Below are positions 13,926 to 25,200 of a stretch of DNA of 64,000 nt, one piece after another (the stretch's first letter is position 1; every line of letters starts with the position of its first letter). The position numbers were made by a program, and so were the translations under genes. Source of the stretch: Tanytarsus gracilentus (taxonomy: Eukaryota; Arthropoda; Insecta; Diptera; Chironomidae). The notes under the pieces were generated by a model. The model made no database searches. It had not been told where the DNA came from and saw nothing but the letters and a program-made list of their open reading frames with translations. The DNA lies in assembly GCA_038502055.1 (NCBI GenBank), contig JAXRKN010000029.1, positions 82,001 through 146,000 on the forward strand, read 5' to 3'.

Positions 13926-14245
13926 TAAATGAATTCGAATTGAACTCAAACTTTGAACTCATTAGTTTGAATTGAATTCAATTTGAGTTCAAATGTTGAA
14001 TTCAGCCACTTTAGTTCAACATTTGAATTCAAATTGAAGTCAAATTAAAGTCAAAAGATGAACTTAATTTTTTTAAATTTAATAATTTTAGCGCTATTTG
14101 AGTTCAAGTTTTGAATTCTATTTTAGTTCAAATTAGAGTTCAATTTGAATTCAATTCGAACTAAAATTTGAACTCAATTAGAATTCAAATCAAAATATCG
14201 AATTCATTTGAACTCATTTGAATTGAACTGACTTGAATTCAATTT
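13926..14245. repeat. Palindromic GAATTCAA-type repeat cluster
   Basis: The stretch is filled with overlapping, partly palindromic words such as TTTGAATTCAAATTGAA, GAACTCAAA and TTGAGTTCAAAT in both orientations. The units are about 10-12 bp and drift rapidly. Similar words reappear at about 18440. No open frame of note is present. Confidence 0.7.
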
Positions 14246-15537
14246 GAACACTTATGCTACGACTTTACTATTAAGTTAAACATTATGATTTATGAGAACA
14301 AAATAAAAATTATTTTAAACATTTTCTTTGTTACTTTTTTCTCAATCTTTATCTCATCATAAAAATTCAATCATTTTCGCTCAATCTCGGTAGCTTAATG
14401 ACGAACAAATTGCCGCAAAATAGCACAGCATACGATGTCAAAAGAGTCAGGCGTGTATTAAAGAATTTTCACCGTAGCGAAGAGAAAAAAGAAATTATGA
14501 AAATAATCAACTAGCAGCAACACCTCGATCATCGATCCATTCTCTTTTATTTTTCTTTATTGCATCTTGATATATGCAAAAATGACTTATTGCAACATTT
14601 TGCTACAGCAAGCGCGTATAACGCAACAAATCAATTGGCAATAACTCATTAGAAGCAGTACTGCGAATGCTGCAGTGAAATCGAGATGGAGGCAAAGGGT
14701 TGTAGGCTTTATAAAGCGTATAATTGTGAATTATCTTCGCAATTTCCATCCCTTGCAATCCTCCGATCAATGTAACTTTTTTTCTAAGACTCTCCGTTTA
14801 GTTTCGACCTCTTTGTTATATGCTCTGCAGTCACTAAACAGGTTTTTATTTCTCTGCACACACGAATCTCATCACAAATGTCCGCAATTGGAAAAATTGG
14901 CTTTTAATGTAAAAAAAATACTTTTTTCTATTATTGTTGCAATTTTTTCTTCTCTTTGCCTCAAGATGTTTGATTTAATGAGTTTTCTGTCAGGTCGATG
15001 TGAAATGTAGTTTGATTTGTGATTGCAAGGTGCAAAAGTGTGTGAGAAAAAAGAGAGCTTGTGTAATGCCCTGGATGAAGTGATTAAATTAAATGGCTTA
15101 ATTGATATGTGCGAGGAAGTGCTGTCGATCGCGATCAGTTGAACGTGTTGTTGTCGTTAGAGAGGAAGTGATTTGTGGCGTGAGAGAATTTACTAGAATT
15201 TTACTCCAAATCAGGGGGTGAAAAGCTCGCAGGTACTGACAACTTGAGAAATTAACAATTTTTTTGTGTATTTTGAAACTATTTATGATTTTTTTCAGAC
15301 AAAAATACTGAAAATTAACTATAGGCTAGAGATTAAACAAGTGAGGTTTTATCGGTGCGCCGCGTTCTCAGTTTCACTGTTCTCTTCGCAAAAAGCTCCG
15401 CAGAACTCCGCCTTTTCCGAAAAGCTTCGCTTTTAACTTATTTTAATTTTAATGAGTCAAAAACAAAAAATAAATGTATTGTATTAATTTTACAAATGAA
15501 TTTATTTTCCCATGGTGAAGTTAACTAAGTCACTATC

Positions 15538-15830
15538 TTCCATTTTCCACCATGTTCCATTTTCAGCCATGTTCCATTTCCCACCATGTTTCATTTTCCA
15601 CCGTGTTTCATTTTCCACTATGCTCCATTTTTCACTGTGTTCCATTTTCCACCGTGTTTCATTTTTCACCATGTTCCATTTCCCACCATGTTCCATTTTC
15701 CACTATGTTCCATTTCCCACCATGTTCCATTTTCCACTATGTTCCATTTCCCACCATGTTCCATTTTCCACTATGTTCCATTTTCCACTATGTTCTATTT
15801 TCCACCGTGTTTCATTTTCCACCATGATCC
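15538..15830. repeat. 17-bp minisatellite inside hAT-like element
   Basis: About 17 copies of a 17-bp unit of the type TTCCATTTTCCACCATG, varying at a few positions (CACTATG, CACCGTG, CCCACC). Because 17 is not a multiple of three, all three frames stay open and give 17-residue Phe-His-Pro repeats. These frames are artefacts of the array. Confidence 0.92.
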
Positions 15831-15840
15831 GTTTTTATAG

Positions 15841-16170
15841 CCATGCCAATCGATTGCGGGTCCAACCACGAGTTCAACGATACCCATGAAGCCATAGGTC
15901 TGAAAAATGGACGTTATGGCTGTGGCACTGCTGGCCGGCCATGATGGACATTCCTCAAAAATCATCAATGTCAATCGATTCCTGGTCCAATTACGAGTTC
16001 AACGACATACATGAAGCCATAGTTCTGAAAAATGGACATTAGTGGCAATCCTGGCGGGCCATGATGGACATGCATCAAAAATCGTCAATGTAAATCGATT
16101 TCTGGTCCAATAACGAGTTCAACGATACCCATAGTTTTGAAAAATGGACATTATGACTGTCCGTGGCACG
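15841..16170. repeat. Tandem repeat, unit about 124 bp, 2.7 copies
   Basis: Each unit contains CAATCGATT, GGTCCAA, ACGAGTTCAACGA, ACCCATGAAGCCATAG, TGAAAAATGGAC and GGCCATGATGGACAT in the same order. The third copy is partial and loses the right half. The array separates the minisatellite from the foldback. Confidence 0.85.
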
Positions 16171-16183
16171 ACTTATGGTCACG

Positions 16184-17135
16184 ACTCGAAAAATCCATAG
16201 TGCCTGCTCATATAGTACCTCAGTCACATATAAACTCTCGACGCTCAAAAATAAAAATTTCATTATTTCTCAAAAAAATTCTTACTCTTACGATGTAAAA
16301 TTCTCACCACGTGTTTCTCTCTCCCATATCCCATACAAACTTATTTATTTAATTTAACTAGCTTTTATGAGTCTGCGAGAATTTTGTAGTAGCAGGTAGT
16401 CTTCTTCTCGATTAGCAGAATAAAATAAAAAAAATTTGAATAAAATCCGTTGATCCGTGCGACCTGTAGAGCGCGAACAAAAATCGTATGGAAAAGCGTC
16501 TCCCGGATCCTTGATCCTTGATCCCGGATGCTAACAGCACTCTTTTGACGATCCTGCCTCACCTGAGCTGTGGATCATATAAGTGTGTATACTTTTTATA
16601 GCTTCGCTATATATTGTTTTCGATCTTGAGAGAAAACTCTCTTTGTCACCTGCTGCCCTCAAAAAGCCTTATTTCGATCTAGAATCTTTTGCCACATGCA
16701 AGGCCATCGAATTACGAATCTAAAAAGTATGCACACTTGTATGATCCATGGCCCAGGTCAGGCAGGATCGTCAAAAGAGTGCTGTTAGCATCCGGGATAA
16801 AGGATCAAGGATCCGGGAGACGCTTTTCCATACGTTTTTTGTTCGCGCTCTACAGGTCGCACGGATCAACGGATTTTCTTCGAATTTTTTTTATTTGATT
16901 CTGCTAATCGAGAAGAAGACTACCTGCTACTACAAAATTTTCGCAGACTCATAAAAGTTAATTAAATTAAATAAATAAGTTTGTATGGGATATGGGAGAG
17001 AGAAACACGTGGTGAGAATTTTACATCGTAAGAGTAAGAATTTTTTTGAGAGATAATGAAATTTTTATTTTTGAGCGTCGAGAGTTTATATGGTGCTGAG
17101 GTACTATATGAGCAGGCACTAAGGATTTTTCGAGT
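16184..17135. repeat. Long inverted repeat (foldback) inside hAT-like element
   Basis: Arms at about 16184-16599 and 16720-17135 are reverse complements with only scattered mismatches, separated by a loop of about 120 bp. Shared blocks in inverted orientation include GCCTGCTCATATAGTACCTC, GTGGTGAGAATTTTACATCG, CTACCTGCTACTACAAAATT and GGATCGTCAAAAGAGTGCTG. Transcribed, it would fold into a hairpin of roughly 400 bp. Open frames of 60-70 residues in both arms are mirror images of the same sequence and are not considered genes. Confidence 0.92.
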
Positions 17136-17477
17136 ACTCAGTACCTGCGAGCTTCTCACCCCCTGCTCCAAATAATTTTTTAAAGATTTATTTTTTATTC
17201 TTCATCTTTCGCTACAATCAACCTGTTATGTAAGCAAGAATGAAAACTGATAATTAAGAGAGAAAATTGTTTTGATGAAATTCCACTGTTTTTATGTTTT
17301 TCTCTGCTTCTAAGCTGATAATTGCCATAAAAGGAGAACTGGAAACTGAATTAACATGCTGTGATGTGTAAAGCAATGATGAAGCTGTTATTGAATGTGA
17401 TTACTGTTCGTTGTGTGAGGTTAGTTAATTGAAAAGGTTTGAAAATATTGATAAAAATTCATTAAAAATATTTTTGG

Positions 17478-17622
17478 CAGAGATGGGAAATTACAAAGAA
17501 ATTAAATGTGATGTAATTTAATTTTCGGAAAATTACATTAATTTTGTACGAAAATTAAATTAAATATTAAGTAATATAATTTTTACTCGATTACAATGTA
17601 ATTACCCATCTGATTATCTCTG
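17478..17622. mobile_element. MITE, CAGAGATGG family
   Basis: The left end is CAGAGATGGGAAATTACA; the right end reads TGTAATTACCCATCTG, followed by ATTATCTCTG, as if the terminal bases were duplicated or shifted. The flanks ATTTTTGG and ATTATTGC match at 6 of 8 positions, a possible worn target duplication. The interior carries the family's ACTCGATTACAATGTAATTA segment. Confidence 0.65.
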
Positions 17623-18153
17623 ATTATTGCTCAAAATTTTCTCCCATTTTATCCAGCACAAACTCTAGTAGCTACGACATCTTTGAATTTTTTTTAAATC
17701 TTCTTAAAGTATCACATCGCACGTCGCAATGCAAAAATTAAAAGAATAAAAAAGAAGTCGAAAATAAAAATAATAAACATTAAACTGATGACTCGTATTA
17801 AAAATTGAGAATGTAATGAATTTCATGTGTGTGGATTTTTTTATTCTCTCGCATCTCAAAAAAATCCATTTCCATCTCCTGCTCCACATCTCTTTGCCTT
17901 CTTCTCATTATTTTACTTATTTTTTTCTCTCCAAGTCGCGAGGCACTGCAGGCTTTTTCCTATTTTTTGAGTCTAATGGTGGCGATTACAGCTCAAATAA
18001 TTACTTTGCTTGTTTGTTGTTATCGAAAGGAATTTCTTATATTATTGGATGCATTTGAGTACCTTAACTTCATTAGAGACGAGAAAGTTTTATTAATTTG
18101 CTAAAGTTTATTGAAATAAGAGTTAAAGGAGTGGACAAAAGAACCGTTGGTAA

Positions 18154-18317
18154 CAGAGATGGACAATTACATTGTAATCGAGGTAAAATTGCATTAAATG
18201 TAATTAATAACATTGTAATCGAGGTAAAATTGCATTAAATGTAATTAATAACATTTTCTCACAAAATTCATGTAAAAATTAAATAGCATGTAAATTTTTT
18301 GTAATTGCCCATCTCTG
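18154..18317. mobile_element. MITE, CAGAGATGG family, with internal duplication
   Basis: The copy begins CAGAGATGGACAATTACA and ends TGTAATTGCCCATCTCTG in inverted form. A segment of about 50 bp containing ACATTGTAATCGAGGTAAAA is duplicated in tandem inside, making this copy longer than the one at 4486. The flanks GTTGGTAA and TTTAGTAA match at 6 of 8 positions, consistent with an eroded 8-bp duplication. Confidence 0.75.
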
Positions 18318-19778
18318 TTTAGTAATTAAATTGATTTTACAATTTTTAAAAATCTTTCAATAATCATTAAATTTTAATTTGAACTTTTAAAGGATTACGA
18401 ATCCTCACGTCTAATTATTTTCCATTTAATTGGCCATTCAACTAATTCAAATTGAATTCAACTCGACACTTATTGTAAGTAATAACTTGAACTGAAGTCA
18501 TAAACAGCTAATTCCACTCATCAATTTTACTAAACGAACATTATGCTTTACTGTGTACTGTACACAGTCGACATCTCACTCGCGCTGGTCAGGGAGCTAC
18601 TTGTGCTACATGCAAAAAAAAAAATAAAAAGCGCGAGATCATTTATGCCTCAAAAGAAACGAGAAAAAATTGTAATTAAATATGATAATTTACAATTGCT
18701 AGCAACTGAAATATTGCCATATTATTGTCGAGGGGGGTTTGCGGTTTTGTAACGAGATAATAACAGTTTTCTTTTAAACCAACATTAATTTCACTGCTAA
18801 TAACGATTGTTAAGATTATGTTATTAAAAGCGTCCAAAATACTCGTCATTCTATCACAGTTTCCATATCTCTCATTAATCAACTTCCACAACATCAAGCA
18901 AAAGCATCTACATCCAGCATTGCAATCATCCTTCTTTAATTACTCGCTTCGTAGAGTCAGTAAGTGATCAATGTGAACATTAAATTTTATTTCCTTCACT
19001 TTAACAATTTTCTCACGCAGATTGCAAAGTTCTCTAATTTCCGCGCGAGTGAAGCCTAAGAAGCGATTAAAGGCAAAACGCAAACAACCCGCGGGTTCAG
19101 TAAACCGATCGATTTGCATTTTTATTGTTATAATTTATTCTTTTTCTCTCTTTCCTTCCCTTTCACGCTTTTATCCCTCGCATAAACCTGCTCAAGCTAT
19201 GTGAGTGTACCTGCCGCATGATGCTGAGTGTGTGTTCGATCGAGATGCGAAAGATAAAAAAGCTTTTGGCTTTGTTTAAAGAAATTTTTACTTGCGATTG
19301 TCTTGCGGACTGAAAGGAAAGAAACCCAATAAGAAAAATTGTTTTAATCTTAAAGAAGGATTCAAAAAATAGTAAAATTTTAACTGGGCTCTTACATTCT
19401 CATTTTAAAAAAAGTAACACAAAAAAAGCGCCTTAAGAAAGAGCAAATTTTTCCAATTGTTGCACTTTATTCAGCATTCAAACTCGTGCAAATATTTTTC
19501 TCCTTCTCCTTCATGCACACACATTCTATTTCAAATGCACACTCGCACCTGTCGCTTCGTATTTGGTCATTGCGCGACCTGATTTCGTAACTTCTTGCAG
19601 CTTTTTCTTTACATTTTATTTTGCGTGTCGAATGTTGTTCGCTTATCGCGTCAAACCAATAATTGCAATCGTGACAATTTTTTTCAGCTAAAGACAATTT
19701 TTGAAATGTAATTACGAAATTAAAATTTTCTTTGTGAGATGAGAAGAAAAATCCAGATTTATTTTTTTTATCATATAA

Positions 19779-19874
19779 GCAATTACATTGAAATCGAGCA
19801 TTAAAAAAATTACACTAATTTAATAATTTAATAATTATATAATTTACAAGATTTTTTGTAATTGCCCATCTCTG
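19779..19874. mobile_element. MITE, CAGAGATGG family, left end missing
   Basis: The right end TGTAATTGCCCATCTCTG is intact. The left part begins at GCAATTACATTGAAATCGAG and lacks the CAGAGATGG tip, so the copy is truncated or mutated on that side. Confidence 0.6.
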
Positions 19875-22032
19875 TTTTTGATACAAAATTTATTTTTGAT
19901 CAAAAATAATTCAAAATTCTAAAATTATTTATGAAATCTAAAAAATTTATTAAATTCTTAATTTCAATTCTTTTCCAAAGTGACTTTTTTAATTAAAATC
20001 TTCTCTTCATTAGTCATTAAATAATTTTCTCTAAATCCTTTTAATTCCCATACTGATTATAATTGTTTTGCATAGTAATATTCTCAATACGACCATCAAT
20101 AAGCCTGCAAGATTCTAAATTACCAATGGCAACAGTTGTCATTCTACACCCATTATGTGCATTTATCTTTTACCCGAGCGAAAGAGAGCTCTGTCCACCA
20201 AACAAAGTACAAACATTAAAGTCGAACATCAACTAATTCCATCCTCATTACAATCCACCTCAACAAAATGCCATCCTCGTTTATTTTGTAATCACAAAAC
20301 AAATTTCAAGAGGAGAAAACTTTTAAATTGATTTTAATTTAGCAAATTTAAGGTTTTCAACCCTTGAATAAATTCACATTTTTTCAGCGCAATAATATTT
20401 CCAGTTTCCTCATCCAGTTTTTTCCTTCTTCATTTGCCGTTTGTCTTTTGTTTTCAGTGCGCGCATTTCTTGCGCTCGCGAGATGTTTTAACCATCTTTG
20501 TATTGCTCTTTTGTTATAAAAAAGATTTTTTAATATCTTTCGAATGTTAATTTCTTTTTCTCTTCGGATTCTTTTTAACCTGTTTTAGACTCTATTTCAA
20601 GATTTAAAAGAACAAGGTGGAAATGTAATGTAAAAATATATTATACATAACGTTTGAGTATTTTACTTTGACAATCGCTTTGTTAATTTATTTAAATTAA
20701 ATAGAAACCACTCAAAAATTTCAGATAATAATTTTGCAATATCGATTTTTTTAAATCGTTTTGTTAGTTTATTAAAATTAAAAATTAAGCTCAAAAATTT
20801 CTAATAATAATTCCGCATTTGAAAACCTAATTATTTTATAAATATTTCTTCTTCTTCTTAATTTTCTCATTCCTTTTGTTTGCTTAGAAATTCTTGCTTT
20901 AATCTCTTTTTTTTCGCGTCTTGTTTGTTTGTCTTTATCTTAATGTTTTTTTGTCGATGATTAGATTTTTCTCTCCGCCACACACACCATGCAGATTGCG
21001 TGTCAGCTCATTTATTCTCATCTCGAGTCTTTTTTACGAGTTGGCGTTTCTCTTTATGGAGCAGAACAACAATGATGATGAAGAGCATTTTTAAACGAAA
21101 AAAAAATGTTTTGTTGTCGAGATGTCATTAGGAATGTAAGTTGGCGCGTGAGAGTTGTTTAAATTAGATTGGAATTCAATCGTTTGAATTTTGTGGTTTT
21201 TAAATGCATTTTTTTTGGGATGATTTGAGAGGTGAAAAACGATAAAGATTTCGTCGACTAAAACAAACAATCAAAAGAGCTGATAAACGTCACTCGAGGC
21301 AATCCACCTTGCACAGCATCGCTGGTCGATGCCTTTTGCGCGAGTCTTTAGCGATTATTTTTCTCCTCCTTTTTAATCTCTTTTGTTGTTTATGTTAATG
21401 TGTATTGTATGTTTTTTTCATTCTCGTTTTGTGTGATTCTCATTCCAGAATAAAAATTGATCTTTTTTCTCTGCGCCTCTTTTCTCATCTCGATATGTGG
21501 CTCTTTCAGGTTAATATTGAAATGTTGCTTGTAATTAAGAAATTTTTTCAGCGCATTTTTTATAACTCTTTTTTTCGTCTTCGAGGTTAAAAAAATTGAA
21601 TTTACAAATGAAAATAATGGAAAGAAATTTAAGATTCGACGGGAATTTATGAGATTGGTCATTGAGTCACTTGACTTTTTATAATTAAAATAATGTGAAG
21701 ATCATTCAAAAAGTCTTAAATGAATTTTAACTTATTAATTTACATATCAATTATAATATCTAAATTATCCATTGTACAACTACAAAGTAGCCGATTTGTT
21801 ACATTTTCACAAGAACAACAAAATAATCTGAGAGCAGATAGTTGGAGCAGGTTGCGATCACTCGCGAGAGAGTTTCTTGATCTTTTTTTCTTTTTATGAT
21901 TCCTGCACGCAATGCTAAGCAAGTTTAACGAGTTTCCACCAGATATGCAGCAATTTTTTCGCAATGCTGATAAAGAAATAATTCTAATGTTGAAAATTTC
22001 ATGTAGCTACATTTAGGTCATAAAAAAGTTTG

Positions 22033-22235
22033 ATTTTAATTTTTAGCAAATTAATTTAAAGTACCTAATTGCTAATTTTTTATTAATTTTGATTTTTGGT
22101 AAATTAATTTAAATTTTAAAGTAATTGCTAATTTTTTATTAATTTTGATTTTTAGTAAATTAATTTAAATTTTAAAACAATTGCTAATTTTTTATTAATT
22201 TTGATAAACATAAAAAATTTTATGTTAATTTTGCG
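22033..22235. repeat. AT-rich tandem repeat, unit about 64 bp, 3 copies
   Basis: Repeating blocks contain AAATTAATTTAAA, TTGCTAATTTTTTATTAATT and TTGATTTTTAGT in constant order. The copies are similar enough to suggest recent slippage or duplication. No coding capacity. Confidence 0.75.
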
Positions 22236-25200
22236 ATGCATAAAATTTTTTCACTAAAGTTTCAAACCCTAGAAAATAATTTTTCACGTTTTTTAATATT
22301 AGTGAAAATTTTTACACAAAATATTTCTTTTTTTGGCGATGACTAAAATACCAAAAAAATAAGAAGAGAAAACAAAAGAAATATTTTTAATTCTTTTCCC
22401 CTCTAAAGACTCGATTTCTTCTTTATTTTCTGGAATTAACATATTATTTACATTTTTAATTAGTCGAAAAGAGCCTGAACTCGTTTTTATCTCTCAACTG
22501 TGATTTTTTCTTTATGATTTCTTTCTCTTTTGTTTTTCATTTCGGTCACTGAATTTTTTTTGCGGCTGTGCAGAAAAAAAGCTTAAACATATCGCATATT
22601 ATAGATCAATAGCGCTTTATATGCTGCTGCTCTGCTGTGATGATGATTGTTATTCGATAGCCTCGAAGAGATTGTGAGAGAAAATAAAAATAAATTCCAG
22701 TGGACTTTTTACGATCAATAACTTTTTGTGTTCATAAATGAGAGTAAGAAAAAAGAAGAAGTGTTTATTAAAAAGCCTTTCGGGCTTCTCTTTTTTTGTA
22801 GATCATCAAAAAGGAAATTCTTCAATTTATTTTTAAACATTCTCCCAAAGGACTTTTAATGATTTTTAAACATTTTAAATCAAAGTCGAAGAAAGATAAA
22901 CAATCCACGCACAATTCTGATCTATTTCTATATAAAATTCTCTCTTTCCCCCTTTTGCATGTTAAATAAATAATATAAAAATTTTATTTAAAAATAGAAA
23001 AAAATATACGCATTGTAATGTGAAGCACATTGATTTATTATGTATCAACTGATTATAATGGCTTTTTATATTCCATGTGAGACTCTCGGCTGCATTTCCT
23101 TAGACACCAGCAGAAAAAAACCAGCGTAGCAGGTTTTTCCATTACGGCAATGCTTGCAGTGCCGCTCCGCTCTTGCATATAAGTCTTTTTTTATTCTCTT
23201 CTTTTCTGCCGCATTGCAAACGCAGTGCAAGAAACTGCTAAAAGCTTACATCAAAATCGCATAAAATTGTTTTTGTGTTTGAGAGCGAGAAAAGAGGAAA
23301 AGAAGTCATTTGAATTAATTGGACGATGATGCGCCAGGTAATTAATGATAAAAATGGAATGTAGATTGCGAATTTGAAGCTTTTTTAAAAAATTCTTCTA
23401 AACTATAAACTCCAAAACTTTACTCTCTGTCATCATGACATTTCTCTATAAAATTGACAGTTATTAACCTTTTCATTTAATTTCTTATTAGCGTTACGCA
23501 GAAGCAACAGCTTAATGTCCACCAACTTTGATCTTTCTCTGTCTCTCGCATACCTTAATTGTTGAATGAGTATGAAGATTAGAATTAGTTATGAGTGAAG
23601 ATTAAAAAATTTGTTCAACTTGAGTTTGAAGTCATTATTATAAAATATGAATATGAATTTCAAAGTAGAACTTCAACAGAATTTTTCATATCTAATCTCA
23701 GCTCCTACAAATCATTCAAACACCCAGCATTGATGCTTCATTGTATCAATCAATTACCATAACAAGTTCTTTACCAACAATTGTAAAGTGTTTCATTATT
23801 TTCAATCCGCATAGATTGCATAATCTTCAGCTGCCGCAGTGAGCTCTCCGAGAGATATTAAATCATTACGCAATTTTTTTTCTCTCTAACATAATTTGCA
23901 ATTAAGTCGAAGTAAATTGCAACTTTTTGCCTTCAACTTACCTTGTTTCACTTTGTTTGATGATTGAATGAAAATTGTCGCGGTGCTGATATGATCTTGG
24001 TGACTTTTTGGTTGAAAATTTCTTTCGTATGGCAACTGGAGATAATTTTTTCGATTGCTTTTTAAGTCATTTTTTTTAAGCTTTAATTCTTTTTTGAGTG
24101 TTTTTCTATTTAAAATGTTTTCGAACTTTTTTTTACTTCTTCTTGACCATGTTCTATTTTTACAAACATCCTAAACAAAAACGATTCTTGTTTTCGTGAC
24201 CTACTCGCGTGTCCGGTTAATCATCATACATAATTGTTTTTGATGCCGAAAAAAAATCCTTATCGCGAAAATATGTGTATACATGCGAAGCTGCATGAAG
24301 TGACCTTGAAAGAGATTTTTTTATATTATGACACAATGATTTCTTTCACGTCCGACAGCTGGCCGCTTTTATTATGATTTTTTTATTAGTTTTGTAAAGA
24401 TTTTTATCGATAATTTTTTTGATTTAGATTTTTTGACACTTTCAACTTTGTTTTAATTTTTTACTAGTTTTTTTTGTTTCATCAATTCACAACTTTCAAA
24501 AGTTCGTGATGATTTTTTTAAAATTCATGTAACAATGTACATTTTTCGCTAAAGTCCATTATCTCTCGCATGTGTTTATATTTTTCGGAGACACGTGGAA
24601 GCTTCAAATGACTTATTATTGTCACGTAGATTTAATTCTGTTGTTATTTATTTTTTTTCTTTTGCCTGAAACGAGAAATTAAATTGAATTTTGAATACAA
24701 ATAGGAATTCTTATCATGTTGATTTGTGTTTCGTTCTTTTTATGGTACTTTCATTAAGTATCAGCATGCTCGAACTAAAAATAATTTTAGTAAAATTATT
24801 TTCAGTTTTCTGTTAATTAAATTTTTATTCTTCGTTATGTCATCGACTGATAACTGTGAATTGTTTTCTTTTTTTTCTGATCGTCCTCTCTCACAGAGAT
24901 TTATCTTAATATGCATAAATGGACAATAAAAACAAGTTTCAGATGTGCTCTCTCACTCTCGTTCTGACCAGAGCAGTTTTTTTGATGTTTTGTTGTTTAT
25001 GAAGATTTTTACGTTTTGATTATGAGCTAAGTAAGACATTATTTGTTTGAGTGATCGATAAACGAACAAATGCGATGAATGGCGTAAATTATTTTGCTTT
25101 TTTATGGTTTTTAAAAATATATTTTTGATTTTAATAAAAATTAATTTTTGAGATATTTTTTATGGCATTTAAAAAAATATTTTTATTTAGTTGAAAAAAT

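Larger units (their letters stand above)
8908..15203. other. Non-coding, upstream region of the SoxD-like gene
   Basis: No supportable gene. Long A/T homopolymer runs and short open frames dominate. It probably belongs to the upstream intron or regulatory territory of the minus-strand SoxD-like gene, whose first coding exon begins right after a splice acceptor. Repeats inside are listed separately. I could not identify the 5' UTR exon or a promoter with confidence. Confidence 0.5.
15212..17165. mobile_element. Non-autonomous hAT-like element with 8-bp TSD (1,954 bp)
   Basis: The left end CAGGGGGTGAAAAGCTCGCA is mirrored at the right end by TGCGAGCTTCTCACCCCCTG, giving terminal inverted repeats of about 28 bp, extended by AGGTACTGA. 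The element is bordered by a perfect 8-bp target duplication, CTCCAAAT, at 15204-15211 and 17166-17173. CAGGG-type termini and an 8-bp duplication are hallmarks of the hAT superfamily. No transposase is encoded. The interior has three repeat layers: a 17-bp minisatellite, a 124-bp tandem repeat, and a long foldback with arms of about 415 bp. Open frames inside come from the minisatellite and foldback arms and are not genes. Confidence 0.88.

Noticed and set aside
15538..15830. Array that could be mistaken for a CRISPR
   Set aside because: Units are contiguous 17-bp repeats without unique spacers, in an insect genome and inside a transposon.
15512..15889. Open frames of up to 125 codons with Phe-His-Pro repeats in three frames
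   Set aside because: All come from a 17-bp minisatellite whose period is not a multiple of three; there is no start context, domain or splice partner.
16163..17171. Paired 60-70-codon frames on both strands
   Set aside because: They are the same sequence seen in the two arms of the foldback and show no conserved protein features.
22765..22800. GCC..GGC stem followed by a T run, like a bacterial terminator
   Set aside because: The context is eukaryotic, there is no gene nearby, and short GC stems before T runs are expected by chance in this AT-rich DNA.
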